DNA of 64,000 nt from Nibricoccus aquaticus (GCF_002310495.1 NZ_CP023344.1:3489501-3553500); one strand, 5' to 3'. Shown: positions 45,300 through 55,448, counted from the stretch's first letter. Notes: a model not told the origin generated them from the sequence alone. Numbers and translations: made by a program.

Positions 45300-46133
45300 T
45301 TAGCGGACCTCGATGACGACGGCGGTGGTGTTGTCGCGGCCGGATTCGGCGACGGCTTCGGTGACGAGTTGTTGGGCGGGGGTTTGTCCTTCGGCGGGGT
45401 TGCGGAGGAGGTCTTCGATGCGGTGATCCCAGAGGCCGTCGATGAGGCCGTCGGAGCAAATGAGGAAGCGGTCGCCCGTCTGATAGCCGACGGCGCCGAT
45501 GTGCGGGTCGATGAATTGGTGGCCGGCGCCGAGGGCTTGCTGGAGGGCGTTGCGGCGCGGGTGGAAGCGGGCTTCGCGTTCGTTGAGCTGGCCGTTGCGG
45601 CGCATCCAGCCGACTTGGCTGTGGTCGTGGGTGACCTGGGTCATCGGGCCGTTTTTGGGGAGATAATAAACGCGGCTGTCGCCGAGGTGGCCGAAATACA
45701 TCCACTCGGGCGTGAACCAGCAGAGGCTGAGCGTGGCGCCCATGCCGGCGCACTCTTCGTAGGCCTGGCCCATTTTGATCATGTCGCGGTGAATGGCGGA
45801 AAAGAGTTCGCCGATGAGGTCAGGGAAACCGCTGGACATGCCTTGGGCGGAGAGGCGGAAGCCTTTGGGGAGGAGGCGGGTGATTTTATCGACGGCGATG
45901 CGGCTGGCGAATTCGCCGGAGTTGGCGCCGCCCATGCCGTCGCTCACGGCGAAGACGAAGTCCGTCGAAGCCATGGATGATTCGCCGATTTTCCCGAGGT
46001 AACGGACTTCGTGGCCGTCGAAGGCGATGCCGAGGAAGGAGTCCTCGTTATTGGTGCGGACTTTGCCGACGTCGGTGAGGCCGGACCAGTTGAGGCGGGG
46101 GACGGGAGCGTGAGGCGTGGATGGCTGGGCCAT
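45300..46133 (-). CDS. PP2C-type protein serine/threonine phosphatase
   Basis: A 277-residue metal-dependent phosphatase. Motifs are GLTDVGKVRTNNEDSFLG (motif 1), FAVSDGMGGANSGEFASRIA (motif 2, metal Asp), GATLSLCW, FGHLGDSRVYYL (with the Asp), and ICSDGLIDGLWDHRIEDLL with GRDNTTAVVIEV at the end. It would reverse Ser/Thr phosphorylation. The ATG at 46133 is chosen; a TTG 18 bp upstream is possible. A small kinase-like gene lies just upstream on the same strand. Confidence 0.92.
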   Translation of the reverse strand: MAQPSTPHAPVPRLNWSGLTDVGKVRTNNEDSFLGIAFDGHEVRYLGKIGESSMASTDFVFAVSDGMGGANSGEFASRIAVDKITRLLPKGFRLSAQGMSSGFPDLIGELFSAIHRDMIKMGQAYEECAGMGATLSLCWFTPEWMYFGHLGDSRVYYLPKNGPMTQVTHDHSQVGWMRRNGQLNEREARFHPRRNALQQALGAGHQFIDPHIGAVGYQTGDRFLICSDGLIDGLWDHRIEDLLRNPAEGQTPAQQLVTEAVAESGRDNTTAVVIEVR

Positions 46134-46163
46134 GGAAAGCGGGGCGGTCAAAAGCGGTCGCGC

Positions 46164-46616
46164 TTATGGGAAGGACGGCTTGGGTTGGGCGGGGTCTTCG
46201 GGAAGATCGGCGGCGGAAGGTTTGAGGCCGGCACCGGCGGGGTCGTCGAGCAGGGTGGCGAATTCGAAATCGATCACGCAGAGGCGTCCATCGGACTGGC
46301 GGTACGTGATGTTGCGAGCGAAGGCGTCCTCGTGGCGGACGCCGTAGCTGGCGAGCTCGGCGTAGATCTCGGCCATGCGCTCGGCGCTGATGTGCTCGAT
46401 GACGCTACCGCAGTTGGTGGTGACGATCTTGAGGACTTCGGGATCGTGTTCGAGGAGTTGGGGGACGAAGAGGCAGCCCCTCGCTTCGAGGTGTTTCAGG
46501 ACGCGGACCTCGTTCTCGAAACGCTCTTTGGCCATGTGGCCGCGGAAAGTTTTGTGGACCCGCCCGTCATAGCCGATGCGCACGAGAGCGCGGGCGGTGT
46601 TTTTGACGTCGTGCAT
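46164..46616 (-). CDS. Minimal protein kinase-like protein
   Basis: A protein of about 150 residues with parts of the kinase fold in order. Lys22 is in RVHKTFRGH, Glu35 in ERFENEVRVLKHL, a catalytic-loop-like HEDAFARN at 95-102 (Asp97, Asn102) and DFE at 116-118 in place of DFG. The glycine loop is poorly formed and the C-lobe is missing, so it is about half the usual kinase length. It resembles lipopolysaccharide or RIO-type kinases. It is next to a PP2C gene. ATG at 46616; a TTG at 46646 is possible. Confidence 0.6.
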   Translation of the reverse strand: MHDVKNTARALVRIGYDGRVHKTFRGHMAKERFENEVRVLKHLEARGCLFVPQLLEHDPEVLKIVTTNCGSVIEHISAERMAEIYAELASYGVRHEDAFARNITYRQSDGRLCVIDFEFATLLDDPAGAGLKPSAADLPEDPAQPKPSFP

Positions 46617-46761
46617 GAAGGAGGAGGCGGGAAACGGCGTGGACAATTTCGCGCGCGTCCGGTGCTGGCAAGGGCGAGTTCCTGCTTAAAAACGCGCAGA
46701 AGTCAGACGCGAGCGGTTCATGGATAAAATTTCTGGCATGAATTTTAGTTCTAGACGCCCG

Positions 46762-46777
46762 TGGCATGTTAGGTGCT
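46762..46777 (+). promoter_or_regulatory. Candidate sigma-54 promoter of the glutamine synthetase gene
   Basis: TGGCAT-GTTAG-GTGCT keeps the essential GG-N10-GC spacing and fits the -24/-12 consensus TGGCAC-N5-TTGCW at nearly all positions. It ends 90 bp upstream of the GSII ATG. Sigma-54 control is common for nitrogen-assimilation genes. No NtrC site was recognised, but the upstream AT-rich region was only scanned by eye. Confidence 0.55.
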
Positions 46778-46867
46778 TTTTTGCAGCTGCGGTTTGTTCG
46801 TGGTCTTCCGGCCAACCAAAACGCTTGAAGAACACATACGACCACTCCCTCCTCCTCAAACTCCACC

Positions 46868-47902
46868 ATGGCCAAATACAAATTGGAATACATCTGGCTC
46901 GACGGCTACAAACCCGTCGCTGGCCTTCGTAGCAAAACGCAGATCAAAGAATTCGCCAGCTTCCCGAAGCTCGAAGAACTGCCCAACTGGGGCTTCGACG
47001 GCAGCTCGACCCAGCAAGCGGAGGGACGGAGCTCGGATTGCGTTCTTAAGCCGGTCGCTGTCTATCCAGACTCCACCCGCAAGAACGGCGTGCTCGTCAT
47101 GTGCGAAGTCATGATGCCAGACGGCAAGACCCCGCATATCTCCAACAGCCGCGCCACGATCCTCGATGACGAGGGTACTTGGTTCGGTTTCGAGCAGGAA
47201 TATTTTCTCTACGAAAACGGTCGTCCACTCGGCTTTCCCGAGGGCGGCTACCCAGCTCCGCAAGGGCCGTACTACACGGGCGTCGGTTACGCCGCTGTCG
47301 GTGATGTCGCCCGCCAGATCGTCGAAGAGCATCTCGATCTCTGTCTCGACGCCGGCATCAACCACGAAGGCATCAATGCCGAAGTGGCGAAGGGCCAGTG
47401 GGAATTCCAGGTTTTCGGCAAGGGCTCCAAGAAGGCCGCCGACGATGTCTGGGTTGCCCGTTACCTGCTGATCCGCCTCTGCGAACAGTATGGCATCGAC
47501 GTCCAGTTTCACTGCAAACCGATCCTAGGGCCCTACAACCAGGCGCTCGACTGGAACGGCTCCGGCATGCACTCGAACTTCTCCACGAAGTTCATGCGCG
47601 AGACCGGCGGCAAAGACTACTTCGAGAAGCTCATGGCCGCTTTCAGCAAGCACTGCGCCGAGCACATCGCGGTTTATGGACCGGACAATCACCTCCGCCT
47701 CACCGGCCTCCACGAGACCCAGTCGATCGACAAGTTCTCGTACGGTGTCGCCGATCGCGGTGCTTCCGTTCGCGTTCCGCACAGCTTCGTCAACGCCGGC
47801 TACAAGGGTTACCTTGAAGACCGCCGCCCGAACTCCGCGGCCAACCCGTACGAAGTCGCTTCGCGCATCCTCAAGACGATCGCGACCGTCCCGACGGCCT
47901 GA
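46868..47902 (+). CDS. glnII: Glutamine synthetase type II
   Basis: A 344-residue ammonia-assimilating enzyme of the GSII (eukaryote-like) class. LEYIWLDGYKPVAGLRSKTQ is split at the N-terminal beta-grasp, followed by NWGFDGSST, FGFEQEYFLYENGRPLGFP, GINHEGINAEVAKGQWEFQ and NGSGMHSNFSTKFMR. GSII works as a decamer and lacks the adenylylation loop of GSI. The codons are C-ending and uniform compared with neighbouring genes, a sign of strong expression. A strong terminator follows. Confidence 0.95.
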   Translation: MAKYKLEYIWLDGYKPVAGLRSKTQIKEFASFPKLEELPNWGFDGSSTQQAEGRSSDCVLKPVAVYPDSTRKNGVLVMCEVMMPDGKTPHISNSRATILDDEGTWFGFEQEYFLYENGRPLGFPEGGYPAPQGPYYTGVGYAAVGDVARQIVEEHLDLCLDAGINHEGINAEVAKGQWEFQVFGKGSKKAADDVWVARYLLIRLCEQYGIDVQFHCKPILGPYNQALDWNGSGMHSNFSTKFMRETGGKDYFEKLMAAFSKHCAEHIAVYGPDNHLRLTGLHETQSIDKFSYGVADRGASVRVPHSFVNAGYKGYLEDRRPNSAANPYEVASRILKTIATVPTA

Positions 47903-47932
47903 GTCAGCGAGTCACGCCACGTTTAGCTTTCG

Positions 47933-47962
47933 AGCGCCACCTTTGCGGGTGGCGCTTTTTTT
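47933..47962 (+). terminator. Rho-independent terminator after glnII
   Basis: Stem AGCGCCACC (47933-47941), loop TTTGCG, GGTGGCGCT (47948-47956), then a T-run to 47962. It lies between glnII and the convergent chemoreceptor gene. Confidence 0.9.
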
Positions 47963-47996
47963 ATGAGCGCTTGGGACAGGCGGAGCATGCAGAGTT

Positions 47997-49526
47997 TCAG
48001 GCTGTGGCCGTGGTATGAGCGGTGCAGGGCGTGCGGGTGAGCTGGGACGAACTTTTGCGATGGGCGGCAGCACGCGCGGCGGCTTTGCGGGTGCGCGGCT
48101 GGCCGTGGACAAGGTGGCTGAGGTGGTGGACGGAGGTGTTGAGTGACTCGGCTTGGGCGTGGAGTTCCTCGGAAGCGCTGGCGCTTTCCTCGGCGCCGGC
48201 GGCGTTGGTCTGCGTGACTTTATCCATGAGCGAGATGGCGTCGTTGATCTGGGTGATGCCTTGGGCCTGCTCTTGGGTGGCGTTGGCGATATCGGCGACG
48301 AGGGCTTCGAGTTTGCCGATCTGGCTTTGGATGGTGGTGAAGCTACCTGCGACTTCGGAGGTGAGCTGGACGCCTTCGCGGCTACGTTTGACGGAGGTTT
48401 CGATTTTATCGGCGGTCTCCTTGGCTGCGACGGCGGAGCGTTGGGCGAGGGCGCGGACTTCGTCGGCGACGACGGCGAAACCAGCTCCGGCCTCGCCGGC
48501 GCGGGCGGCTTCGACGGCGGCGTTGAGGGCGAGGATGTTGGTTTGAAAGGCGATCTCGTCGATGGTCTTGAGGATCTTGGTGATCTCTTCACTGCTTTGG
48601 TTGATGGCGTGCATGGACTGCTGCATGGCCTGCATCTGGCGGGCGCCTTCGTTGGCGGAAGCGTGGGTGGCGCTGGCGGTGTCTTTGGCGGCGCGGGTGC
48701 TTTCAGCATTGTGGCGGGTCATGCTCGAAAGTTCTTCGAGCGAGGCTGAGGTTTCTTCGAGGGAAGATGCCTGCGTGGAGGAACCTTGGGCGAGGGATTG
48801 GCTGGAAGCGGAGACCTGGCTGGCGGCGGAGGCGGTTTGCGCGGCGCCTTCGGCAAGTTCGCTGGTGACGCGATTGATGGTAACGGAGACGCGGTGGGTG
48901 ACGAGCCAGCTGAGGCCGCCACCAAAAAACAGGCCGATGGCCAACAGACCTATAGCTTCTCTAAGAAGATGAGCGTAACGATTCTGCGCGGCGCGATACT
49001 CGGCCTCGGCAACTCGGAGCTGCAGGTCTACCAGCTCTCCGATTTTATTACTGATTGGATCGATCTGCGTGTAGAGCGGGCCATCGAAATCAGTCAGAGT
49101 GCCGGTGAGCAGGCCGGTTTTGCCGTGGAGGTATTGTATGAGTTTTTCCACGGCGGCATCGGCCGGAACGTAGAGTTGCGTGGCTTGAGCAGCGAGCTGG
49201 CTTTCTTCGGGTGTGAGGTATGTAGCCATGTAGGCCTGCCAGCGCTGGCGGATATCGGCTTGTGCTGACGTGAGGCTCTTCAGGGTATTCTCAGCGTCGA
49301 CGAGGCCGGCGTTGGCTTTATTGGCGGCGTCGATGATGGAAACCGCGTAGTCATCAGCGATGAACTTGAGGTCCTTGAGGGGGACGACGCGGTCGTTGTA
49401 AACAGTCTCCAATCCTTTGTTGGTCTGTTGAATGCCGCGAAGTCCCAGTAGACCGACGATGATTGAAACTGCGATTAACAGTGCGCTGACCAGATAGAGT
49501 TTGGTGCGGAGTTTGAGCTGGTTCAT
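47997..49526 (-). CDS. Methyl-accepting chemotaxis protein 1
   Basis: A 509-residue chemoreceptor. The first membrane helix is at the N-terminus ([19 protein letters not shown]), then a four-helix-bundle-type periplasmic sensor domain (about 30-185, starting near [19 protein letters not shown]), a second helix at about 190-210, and a long signalling coiled coil. The hairpin tip reads [20 protein letters not shown] and [17 protein letters not shown]. No HAMP domain is evident between helix 2 and the signalling part. A TGTCAC direct repeat and a TACAAT -10 lie upstream. It is one of three receptors here. Confidence 0.93.
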   Translation of the reverse strand: MNQLKLRTKLYLVSALLIAVSIIVGLLGLRGIQQTNKGLETVYNDRVVPLKDLKFIADDYAVSIIDAANKANAGLVDAENTLKSLTSAQADIRQRWQAYMATYLTPEESQLAAQATQLYVPADAAVEKLIQYLHGKTGLLTGTLTDFDGPLYTQIDPISNKIGELVDLQLRVAEAEYRAAQNRYAHLLREAIGLLAIGLFFGGGLSWLVTHRVSVTINRVTSELAEGAAQTASAASQVSASSQSLAQGSSTQASSLEETSASLEELSSMTRHNAESTRAAKDTASATHASANEGARQMQAMQQSMHAINQSSEEITKILKTIDEIAFQTNILALNAAVEAARAGEAGAGFAVVADEVRALAQRSAVAAKETADKIETSVKRSREGVQLTSEVAGSFTTIQSQIGKLEALVADIANATQEQAQGITQINDAISLMDKVTQTNAAGAEESASASEELHAQAESLNTSVHHLSHLVHGQPRTRKAAARAAAHRKSSSQLTRTPCTAHTTATA

Positions 49527-49568
49527 GGGGATGAAAATGAGGGTCTGTGTCTGGACTTAATATCGGCC

Positions 49569-49602
49569 ATTGTAGCAGGGATCTCTGTCACCAAGTTGTC
49601 AC
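49569..49602 (-). promoter_or_regulatory. Direct-repeat site 1 with -10 box, upstream of MCP1
   Basis: TGTCAC (49586-49591)-N5-TGTCAC (49597-49602) has an 11-bp pitch. On the minus strand TACAAT lies at 49574-49569, 11 bp from the repeat, so the repeat covers the -35 position as in Pho-type activation. It lies 60 bp upstream of the MCP1 ATG. The same repeat occurs at three more sites in this cluster. Confidence 0.7.
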
Positions 49603-49685
49603 ATGTCCGAGGGAGGGCGTTTTCTCTCGTTACGATTCCACAACTTCCGGAATCCGGGAGGAGTGATTGGCTGATACTCGTTGGA

Positions 49686-49724
49686 AAAATAAAAAGCCTC
49701 CGCCTGAACGCAGGCGGAGGCTTT
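49686..49724 (-). terminator. Rho-independent terminator of the cheW-MCP2 unit
   Basis: Stem AAAGCCTCCGCCTG (49693-49706), loop AACG, CAGGCGGAGGCTTT (49711-49724). On the minus strand it is followed by a T-rich tail. It lies 26 bp after the MCP2 stop. Confidence 0.9.
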
Positions 49725-49749
49725 GGTGCAATGGACCGTGAGAAATTCT

Positions 49750-51363
49750 TTAGACGTCTTTGAAGAAAGCGGAGTCATCCGTTCCGACCCCGACGAGGAC
49801 GGGCTGGGCGTGAGTGCTGCGATTGGGGATGTTGGTGGAGCGCTTGGTTGAGCGCACTACTGACGGCTTTCTGGCAGGCTTGGTGGCTTTGACTGGTTCA
49901 GTGGTGGTGACGTGAAGTGCTGGCTTCTTCTGGCGGCTGTTACCCACGAGCTGCTGCAATCCACCGACCGCGGATGTGAGGACTTCGGCCTGGCTGGTCA
50001 GGTCTTGCGAGGCGGCGGCGGATTCTTCGGCACCGGCGGCATTGGCCTGAGTGACCTTGTCCATTTGGGAGACGGCGATGGAGACCTGGCCGATGCCCTG
50101 GCTTTGCTCGGTGGAGGCGGTGGCGATTTCGCCGACGAGGCTGTCGAGCTGGACAACCTGCTGCTGGATGGCCGTGAAACTTTTGGCGACTTCGGCGCCG
50201 ATCTGTGCGCCTTGCTGGCTTTTGTTGACGGAATCCTCGATTTTTACGGCGGTTTCCTTGGCGGCCGCAGCGCAGCGCTGGGCGAGTGCGCGTACTTCAT
50301 CGGCCACTACAGCAAAGCCGGCTCCCGCGGTGCCGGCGCGAGCGGCTTCGACGGCGGCGTTGAGGGCAAGGATGTTGGTCTGGAAAGCGATTTCGTCGAT
50401 GGTCTTGAGGATTTTCGAGATGTCGGCGCTCGCGACGGTGATGGCCTGAAGAGCGGTCTGCATGGTTTTGACCTGATCGGCACCAGCATCGGCGGAGGCG
50501 CGGGTCTGCGTGGCGGCTTGTTTGGCCTGCTGGGCGTTGTCGGCATTGCGCTTGGTCATGCTGGAGAGTTCTTCGAGCGAGGCGGACGTTTCTTCGAGCG
50601 AGGCGGCCTGTTCGCTGGCACCCTCGGCGAGAGACTGGCTGCTACCGGAGACCTGACCGGCGGCCGCGGCGACTTGGGCTGAGGAGTCGTTGAGAACGCC
50701 CGCCATCTGGCGAAGCGTACGGTTAATGCCTCGGATGATGAGCCATCCTAAAATCAGCGCGACAGCGAGGCTGGTTGCGGCGGTAATATCGGTGGTGAAT
50801 CGAGCCTGTTTGGCGACTGTGACCATTTCGTTGGAGACGCTCGTGGCGACGTCCGCATTCCACTTTAACATACTGCCCAACTGTTCACGGAAAGAGAGGT
50901 AGTCCGACTCCAGGCGTTCCTTTTCGAGTGCGTCGGCCTCAGCGTTTTTGCCGTCGCGAAGGAGTTGGACATAGGCTGTGCGCACTTCGCCAAATACTGT
51001 GCGCCGCTTAATCAGTTCAGCAAACGCGAGACGGTCGGAATCGGACGAAATGGCCTGCTCATAGTTGTCCATGGCGGTGGAAGCGGCAGAGATGTTTCCC
51101 TTGAGCGCTGTAAGGTTTTTTTCCCGTTCATCGGCGTCCATCGATTTTCTGGCCATCAACAAACGGATGTAACCACGTAGGGACTGTGTGTTGATCTCGG
51201 AGATGCTGACCAGCCCGGGGATGGCATCGTCACGCAGACGGTTGCCTGCGAACAGTTCCAATCGCGCCAAGGCAGATCGCGAGACGATGCTGATGACGAA
51301 AAGGAGAGCGATCAACGTGCTTCCTCCGAGGACAATGCGCTTGGCGATAGTCCAGTTTTTCAT
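49750..51363 (-). CDS. Methyl-accepting chemotaxis protein 2
   Basis: A 537-residue chemoreceptor. The membrane helix [19 protein letters not shown] begins at about residue 10, a four-helix-bundle sensor domain follows (about 35-185) and a second helix at about 190-210 ([18 protein letters not shown]). The signalling tip reads [20 protein letters not shown] and [20 protein letters not shown]. As in MCP1 and MCP3, no HAMP is evident and no C-terminal methyltransferase-docking peptide is seen. The ATG at 51363 is preferred to 51399. It is read with cheW, which is directly upstream. Confidence 0.93.
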   Translation of the reverse strand: MKNWTIAKRIVLGGSTLIALLFVISIVSRSALARLELFAGNRLRDDAIPGLVSISEINTQSLRGYIRLLMARKSMDADEREKNLTALKGNISAASTAMDNYEQAISSDSDRLAFAELIKRRTVFGEVRTAYVQLLRDGKNAEADALEKERLESDYLSFREQLGSMLKWNADVATSVSNEMVTVAKQARFTTDITAATSLAVALILGWLIIRGINRTLRQMAGVLNDSSAQVAAAAGQVSGSSQSLAEGASEQAASLEETSASLEELSSMTKRNADNAQQAKQAATQTRASADAGADQVKTMQTALQAITVASADISKILKTIDEIAFQTNILALNAAVEAARAGTAGAGFAVVADEVRALAQRCAAAAKETAVKIEDSVNKSQQGAQIGAEVAKSFTAIQQQVVQLDSLVGEIATASTEQSQGIGQVSIAVSQMDKVTQANAAGAEESAAASQDLTSQAEVLTSAVGGLQQLVGNSRQKKPALHVTTTEPVKATKPARKPSVVRSTKRSTNIPNRSTHAQPVLVGVGTDDSAFFKDV

Positions 51364-51427
51364 GGAGGAAATTTTAGAGCGGGTCGGTGATGAGTTCATG
51401 AGAGTAATCGATTGGATTTTTGTAGGG

Positions 51428-51949
51428 TCAGGCGGCGGCGCGGGAGATTGCCTGGACGGTGTCGCGTGCGACGACGCGGTTGATATCGAGGAGTGTCTTC
51501 ACCTCGCCCTTGGCCTTGGCCATGCCGAGGAGGTAGGACGTATCGACGAGCGTACCGAACGATGGAGCGGGCTCTATCATGTCAGCGGCGACGTTGAGCA
51601 CGTCTTCGACGGAATCGACGATCAGGCCCATCTGGACGGTTTTGCTTGATGAGACATCGACCTGAACGACGACGATGCAGGTGCGATCGGTGAAGGCGGC
51701 TTCGAGACCGAATTTAACGCGGAGATCGACGACGGGGATAACGCGGCCGCGCAGGTTGATCACGCCCTTAACGAATTCCGGCATCTGCGGAACGGGCGTG
51801 ATTTTTTGCATGCGGATGATCTCGCGAACTTTTAGTACGGCGATGCCGTAGGCCTCGTTGTCGAGGACGACGGTCAGGTATTTGCCTGCGATGGGCGCGG
51901 CTGGAGATTCCTGGCTGACGGAAAGTGATGTGTTTTTCATGGCCAGCAT
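51428..51949 (-). CDS. cheW: Chemotaxis coupling protein CheW
   Basis: A 173-residue single-domain CheW that would link receptors to a CheA kinase. It shows [59 protein letters not shown] and [20 protein letters not shown]. The start is ATG 51949 (MLAMKNTS) or 51940; the ORF upstream to 51979 would overlap the TGTCAC site. It is followed by MCP2 at 64 bp. No cheA is present in the window. Confidence 0.92.
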   Translation of the reverse strand: MLAMKNTSLSVSQESPAAPIAGKYLTVVLDNEAYGIAVLKVREIIRMQKITPVPQMPEFVKGVINLRGRVIPVVDLRVKFGLEAAFTDRTCIVVVQVDVSSSKTVQMGLIVDSVEDVLNVAADMIEPAPSFGTLVDTSYLLGMAKAKGEVKTLLDINRVVARDTVQAISRAAA

Positions 51950-51973
51950 TGTCGCAGATCTTTCCTTCCGGGG

Positions 51974-51990
51974 TGTCACCGGGGTGTCAC
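51974..51990 (-). promoter_or_regulatory. Direct-repeat site 2, upstream of cheW
   Basis: TGTCAC (51974-51979)-N5-TGTCAC (51985-51990), followed by AAGTTGG. The 11-bp pitch is identical to sites 1, 3 and 4. It lies 25 bp upstream of the cheW ATG. Confidence 0.7.
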
Positions 51991-52100
51991 AAGTTGGATG
52001 GTTTGAGTGATCTTTCGGAAAGGTTTTTGAGGTCGCAGGCGGTGGCTGGAGGTACGGTCGCCTTCCCCGGGCGCTTCGGTTTCAGGCTGGAGCGGAATCA

Positions 52101-52135
52101 ATAAAAAGCGGCCGCTCCTGGTGGAGCGGCCGCTT
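52101..52135 (-). terminator. Rho-independent terminator of the porin-MCP3 operon
   Basis: Stem AAGCGGCCGCTCC (52106-52118), loop TGGT, GGAGCGGCCGCTT (52123-52135). On the minus strand it is followed by T residues (A-run 52101-52107 on plus). It lies 36 bp after the MCP3 stop. Confidence 0.9.
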
Positions 52136-52170
52136 GGAGGGGACGAGGTACTCTGTTGATTTATGTCCGA

Positions 52171-53736
52171 TCAGGCGCGTGCAACTTGGGGAACCGAACG
52201 GGATTTCCCGGACGATGCGGCCGGGCGTTTATTCGCGTGGGCGTCAGCGGACTCGGAACCTGGAGTGGATTTGGGGCTGCGTCCGCTGAGTTCTTGGAGG
52301 CTGCGTACGGCTTCCGCGAGGACGCTGGCCTGGACATTGAGGTCTTGGGCGGCGGCGGCGGTCTCTTCTGCGCTGGCGGCATTGGATTGCGTGATACGAT
52401 CCATGTCGGACACCGCAGTGGTGACCTGGCTTATGCCCTGGCTTTGTTCGCTGGAAGCAGTGGCGATTTCGCCGACGAGCTGATCGAGCTTGAGGACCTG
52501 CTGCTGGATGGTCTCAAAACTTTTCGCGACCTCCGTGCTGATCGCGGCGCCCTGCTGACTCTTGGCAACGGAGTCTTCGATTTTGGCGGCGGTTTCCTTG
52601 GCGGCTTGAGCGGAGCGTTGAGCGAGAGCGCGGACTTCATCAGCCACGACGGCGAAACCGGCACCGGCCTCGCCAGCGCGGGCAGCTTCTACAGCGGCGT
52701 TGAGGGCGAGGATATTGGTTTGAAACGAGATCTCGTCGATCGTCTTGAGGATTTTTGAAATATCCGCGCTAGAGGTCGTGATCGCCTGCATAGCAGTCTG
52801 CATGGCGCGCATACGTTCCGTACCGGTGTCGGCAGACGAGCGAGTTTCGCTTGCGGCCTGCTTGGCCTGTTGAGCGCTTTCGGCGTTGCGCTTGGTCATG
52901 CTGGAGAGCTCTTCCAGTGACGCGGAGGTTTCCTCCAATGACGCCGCTTGTGAGCTGGAGCCGTCTGCGAGCGCGTGGCTCGAGCTGGAGACGATGCTGG
53001 CATTTTCCGAGATCACACCCGCGGAGGTAGTAAGGGCGGCGTTGGCGTCTTTAAGGCGTTGCGAGATGCTGCGTGACGCAAAAAGCGAGAGAGCGAGACA
53101 AAGCGCGGTAAATCCGGCGAGGGTTCCAGATCCGATCAGACCGAAGTGGTCGGCCTTTGAGAGCGCAGCGATGGTATTTTCGCCGGCCTTATCCGAGAGC
53201 TCAAAATAACGGTCGTTGATCGCTTGGAAGGCGGCTTCCAGTTTTGCCTGAGCAGCGCTGACCTTCTGATCGAGCGTGGACATGGCTTTTTCGAAATCAC
53301 CGCCTCGCAACTCGGTTTGGAATTGCTCGGCGGCAGCGCGGTAATTTTTTACCGCGACCTCGAAACTGGTGATCAGATCCAGACAGGAGGCGTCGGGCGT
53401 GTTCTCTTTGAGGGTGGCGATATTGGCCACGGCCTTGTCGAACTGGGTTTTTGAGGCCTGGGCCTGCGTGCTCATGCCGGCGTCGTCTTTTGCGAGAGCG
53501 AACTGGAGCGTGATGCTCTTGATATTGAGAGCGGCTTCCTGGAGTCGCGAAAGCGTCGCGAGCCCGGGGAGAAACTGATTGGTCACCGTCTGCGTCTCCC
53601 GCGTTCCTTCGCGTGAATACTGCCGAGACATGATCGCGAGCGAAGCGACGCCGATCGTCACGAGGATGAAGCAGCCTGTGATCAGCAGCATGGTTTGCCG
53701 AAAACTAAGCCGGCGTGTGATGGATGAGATTTTCAT
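52171..53736 (-). CDS. Methyl-accepting chemotaxis protein 3
   Basis: A 521-residue chemoreceptor. Its N-terminal helix is [20 protein letters not shown], the sensor domain is helical (about 40-185, with [12 protein letters not shown]-type periodicity), and the second helix is at about 190-212. The tip reads [20 protein letters not shown] and [20 protein letters not shown]. It is the last gene of a porin-binding-protein-receptor operon, 37 bp after the PstS-like gene, so it probably reports on the ligand handled by these proteins. Confidence 0.93.
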   Translation of the reverse strand: MKISSITRRLSFRQTMLLITGCFILVTIGVASLAIMSRQYSREGTRETQTVTNQFLPGLATLSRLQEAALNIKSITLQFALAKDDAGMSTQAQASKTQFDKAVANIATLKENTPDASCLDLITSFEVAVKNYRAAAEQFQTELRGGDFEKAMSTLDQKVSAAQAKLEAAFQAINDRYFELSDKAGENTIAALSKADHFGLIGSGTLAGFTALCLALSLFASRSISQRLKDANAALTTSAGVISENASIVSSSSHALADGSSSQAASLEETSASLEELSSMTKRNAESAQQAKQAASETRSSADTGTERMRAMQTAMQAITTSSADISKILKTIDEISFQTNILALNAAVEAARAGEAGAGFAVVADEVRALAQRSAQAAKETAAKIEDSVAKSQQGAAISTEVAKSFETIQQQVLKLDQLVGEIATASSEQSQGISQVTTAVSDMDRITQSNAASAEETAAAAQDLNVQASVLAEAVRSLQELSGRSPKSTPGSESADAHANKRPAASSGKSRSVPQVARA

Positions 53737-53773
53737 GGGAAGGAGGCGGAAGACGAAACAGTGAGCATCGGGA

Positions 53774-54190
53774 TTATTTGCCTAGTGAGATCAGACCGTT
53801 GGTCACGGCTGCGGAGTCCGCGACGGTGATCGCACCGGGAGTTTCGGCGGCGAGCTTGCAGGCATCGGCTTCGGTCTCGACGACCTTGGGCGCGCTGCCG
53901 CCGCCGGTCATGAAGAGACGGCGCCAGTGAGTCTGAAACTGGCTCGTGGTCATGCCGACGTGATCCTTGAGGAAAGCCTCCTGGGCGTCTCCGGTTTTCG
54001 CGATGATGATAATGACGCGGGTGTCGCCTAGGGTGACGCGTTTTCCGAGAAGGACCGCTTTCATGTCGTCGGCATCCAGATTTTTTTCTTTGAGTCCGGG
54101 GTGTGCCGCCAGAACGGGTTCAGCGTGCAGGGAGGTGCAGAGGCCCGAGGCGAGCGCGATCAGCGCAACATGTAGGAAGAATTTTTTCAT
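53774..54190 (-). CDS. Small PstS-like periplasmic binding protein
   Basis: A 138-residue exported protein. The signal peptide is [20 protein letters not shown]. The mature part ([33 protein letters not shown] and [10 protein letters not shown]) follows the first lobe of PstS-like binding proteins and ends [20 protein letters not shown]. It is about half the length of a real PstS and there is no pstCAB gene nearby. It lies between the porin and MCP3 genes, so it may deliver ligand to a receptor rather than to a transporter. Confidence 0.75.
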   Translation of the reverse strand: MKKFFLHVALIALASGLCTSLHAEPVLAAHPGLKEKNLDADDMKAVLLGKRVTLGDTRVIIIIAKTGDAQEAFLKDHVGMTTSQFQTHWRRLFMTGGGSAPKVVETEADACKLAAETPGAITVADSAAVTNGLISLGK

Positions 54191-54221
54191 GGTGATCAGC
54201 GTTGGAGGTGATGGTTGCGGA

Positions 54222-55448
54222 TCAGAACGAGAAGGTGGTTTTGATCGCGAGCAGCGGCCAGGAGTTGTCACGCTTGGCGACCGGTTGCGGCTGGGAAGGG
54301 GTGTCGAAGATCTTGCCGGAGCCATCGATGTAGTGACCTTCAATCTTGATGATGATGTGATCGTTCACATCGAAACGGGCGCTGAGCGCATAGTCGTTCT
54401 GATTGAGAATCGGGAACGTGGAGGTGCTGCCGGCGACGTACTTTTGCTTGTCGCGTGATGTGCTGTAATAGGTGCCCAGTTCGAGCCAGGAGTTGATGCG
54501 GCGAGCGGCAGAAATGTAGCCGTAGCGACTGCGGAAGCTGACCGCCAGGGGGCGAATGGCGCCGGTCGAGATTGTGCGCAGCGAGATGTCGTAAAGAGCG
54601 TGTTCGTCGCCAGCTTCAGCAGCGAAGATCCAGTCGTTGAACGAGTATTCCGCCGAGACGAGCTGACGTTCGTAGGTTTTCGTCTGCTTCGTGTAGATGG
54701 ATGTCGTGCCGATCTTACGCGTGGTGGCGAGATTTTCGAAGGCGCTGTAGGAGTAGCCGACGCGCAGGCCGCTCAGCGGGGTGTTCCAGAACGCGGTGCC
54801 GCCGCGCACCGAATCCATTCCGAAATCGAGGTTTTTCGCCTGGAGATTGTTGTTGAAGTAATCGGTCGCGCCAGAATCGAGATCGATTGAGAGGGAGCCG
54901 TAGAACAGACGGTAATCAACGCTGCCCAATTTTCCTGCGCCGATATTTCCATAAGCCATGGCGCCGTCGAAGGAGGCGTTGAAATCGCGAAGGCGGTTGT
55001 CGTATACGCTCTGCGGCAGCAGCACAAAGGGGCGAACGGAATCGACATCGAGCGCCTCGTTGTAGAGGCCGCGGGGCATTTTCACGCGACCGGCGCGCAG
55101 GCCGAACCATTGCGTTGCCTGGTAATCAATCGTGGCCCAATCGAGTTTGATTTTGTCGTCGCCGTACTCGCCGAGCTTCTGGCCGAAAGCCTGAGCACCG
55201 ATGCGGAACTTGCCTTTGGACCACGAAGCGTTCGCTGCGTATTCGCGGAAGTCGAAGGTGCCCTCGCTCGTGTCACCGAGGTAGTCATTGGGGCCGCTGC
55301 TCTTCAAGTAGCCTTGGCTGAGGAAGCCGCCGAACTGGACGTCCTTCCATGTTACGGAAGCGGGCGATAATGTAGCGCAGGCCATTGCGGCGAAACCGCA
55401 GAGAGTGAACCGGCTAAGGTTCGTTTTGAACGAAGGGGTGAGTTTCAT
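54222..55448 (-). CDS. Outer-membrane porin-like protein
   Basis: A 408-residue protein with a signal peptide (FKTNLSRFTLCGFAAMACAT) and a beta-barrel pattern of alternating residues. It ends in Phe (IKTTFSF), the usual outer-membrane signature. Strand-like segments include FRIGAQAFGQKLGEY, WFGLRAGRVKMPRGLYNEAL and SWLELGTYYSTSRDK. It may be a specific porin of the phosphate-selective or benzoate-type superfamily; the ligand is not known. The ATG at 55448 is chosen over the long upstream ORF. First gene of the operon with the PstS-like and MCP3 genes. Confidence 0.82.
   Translation of the reverse strand: MKLTPSFKTNLSRFTLCGFAAMACATLSPASVTWKDVQFGGFLSQGYLKSSGPNDYLGDTSEGTFDFREYAANASWSKGKFRIGAQAFGQKLGEYGDDKIKLDWATIDYQATQWFGLRAGRVKMPRGLYNEALDVDSVRPFVLLPQSVYDNRLRDFNASFDGAMAYGNIGAGKLGSVDYRLFYGSLSIDLDSGATDYFNNNLQAKNLDFGMDSVRGGTAFWNTPLSGLRVGYSYSAFENLATTRKIGTTSIYTKQTKTYERQLVSAEYSFNDWIFAAEAGDEHALYDISLRTISTGAIRPLAVSFRSRYGYISAARRINSWLELGTYYSTSRDKQKYVAGSTSTFPILNQNDYALSARFDVNDHIIIKIEGHYIDGSGKIFDTPSQPQPVAKRDNSWPLLAIKTTFSF

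Noticed and set aside
51364-51427. A promoter with a TGTCAC repeat directly before MCP2
   Set aside because: The 64-bp gap contains no TGTCAC unit. MCP2 is more likely read from the cheW promoter.
53774-55448. A complete phosphate uptake operon
   Set aside because: The PstS-like protein is half-sized and there is no pstC, pstA, pstB or phoU nearby. Phosphate as the ligand is only one possibility.
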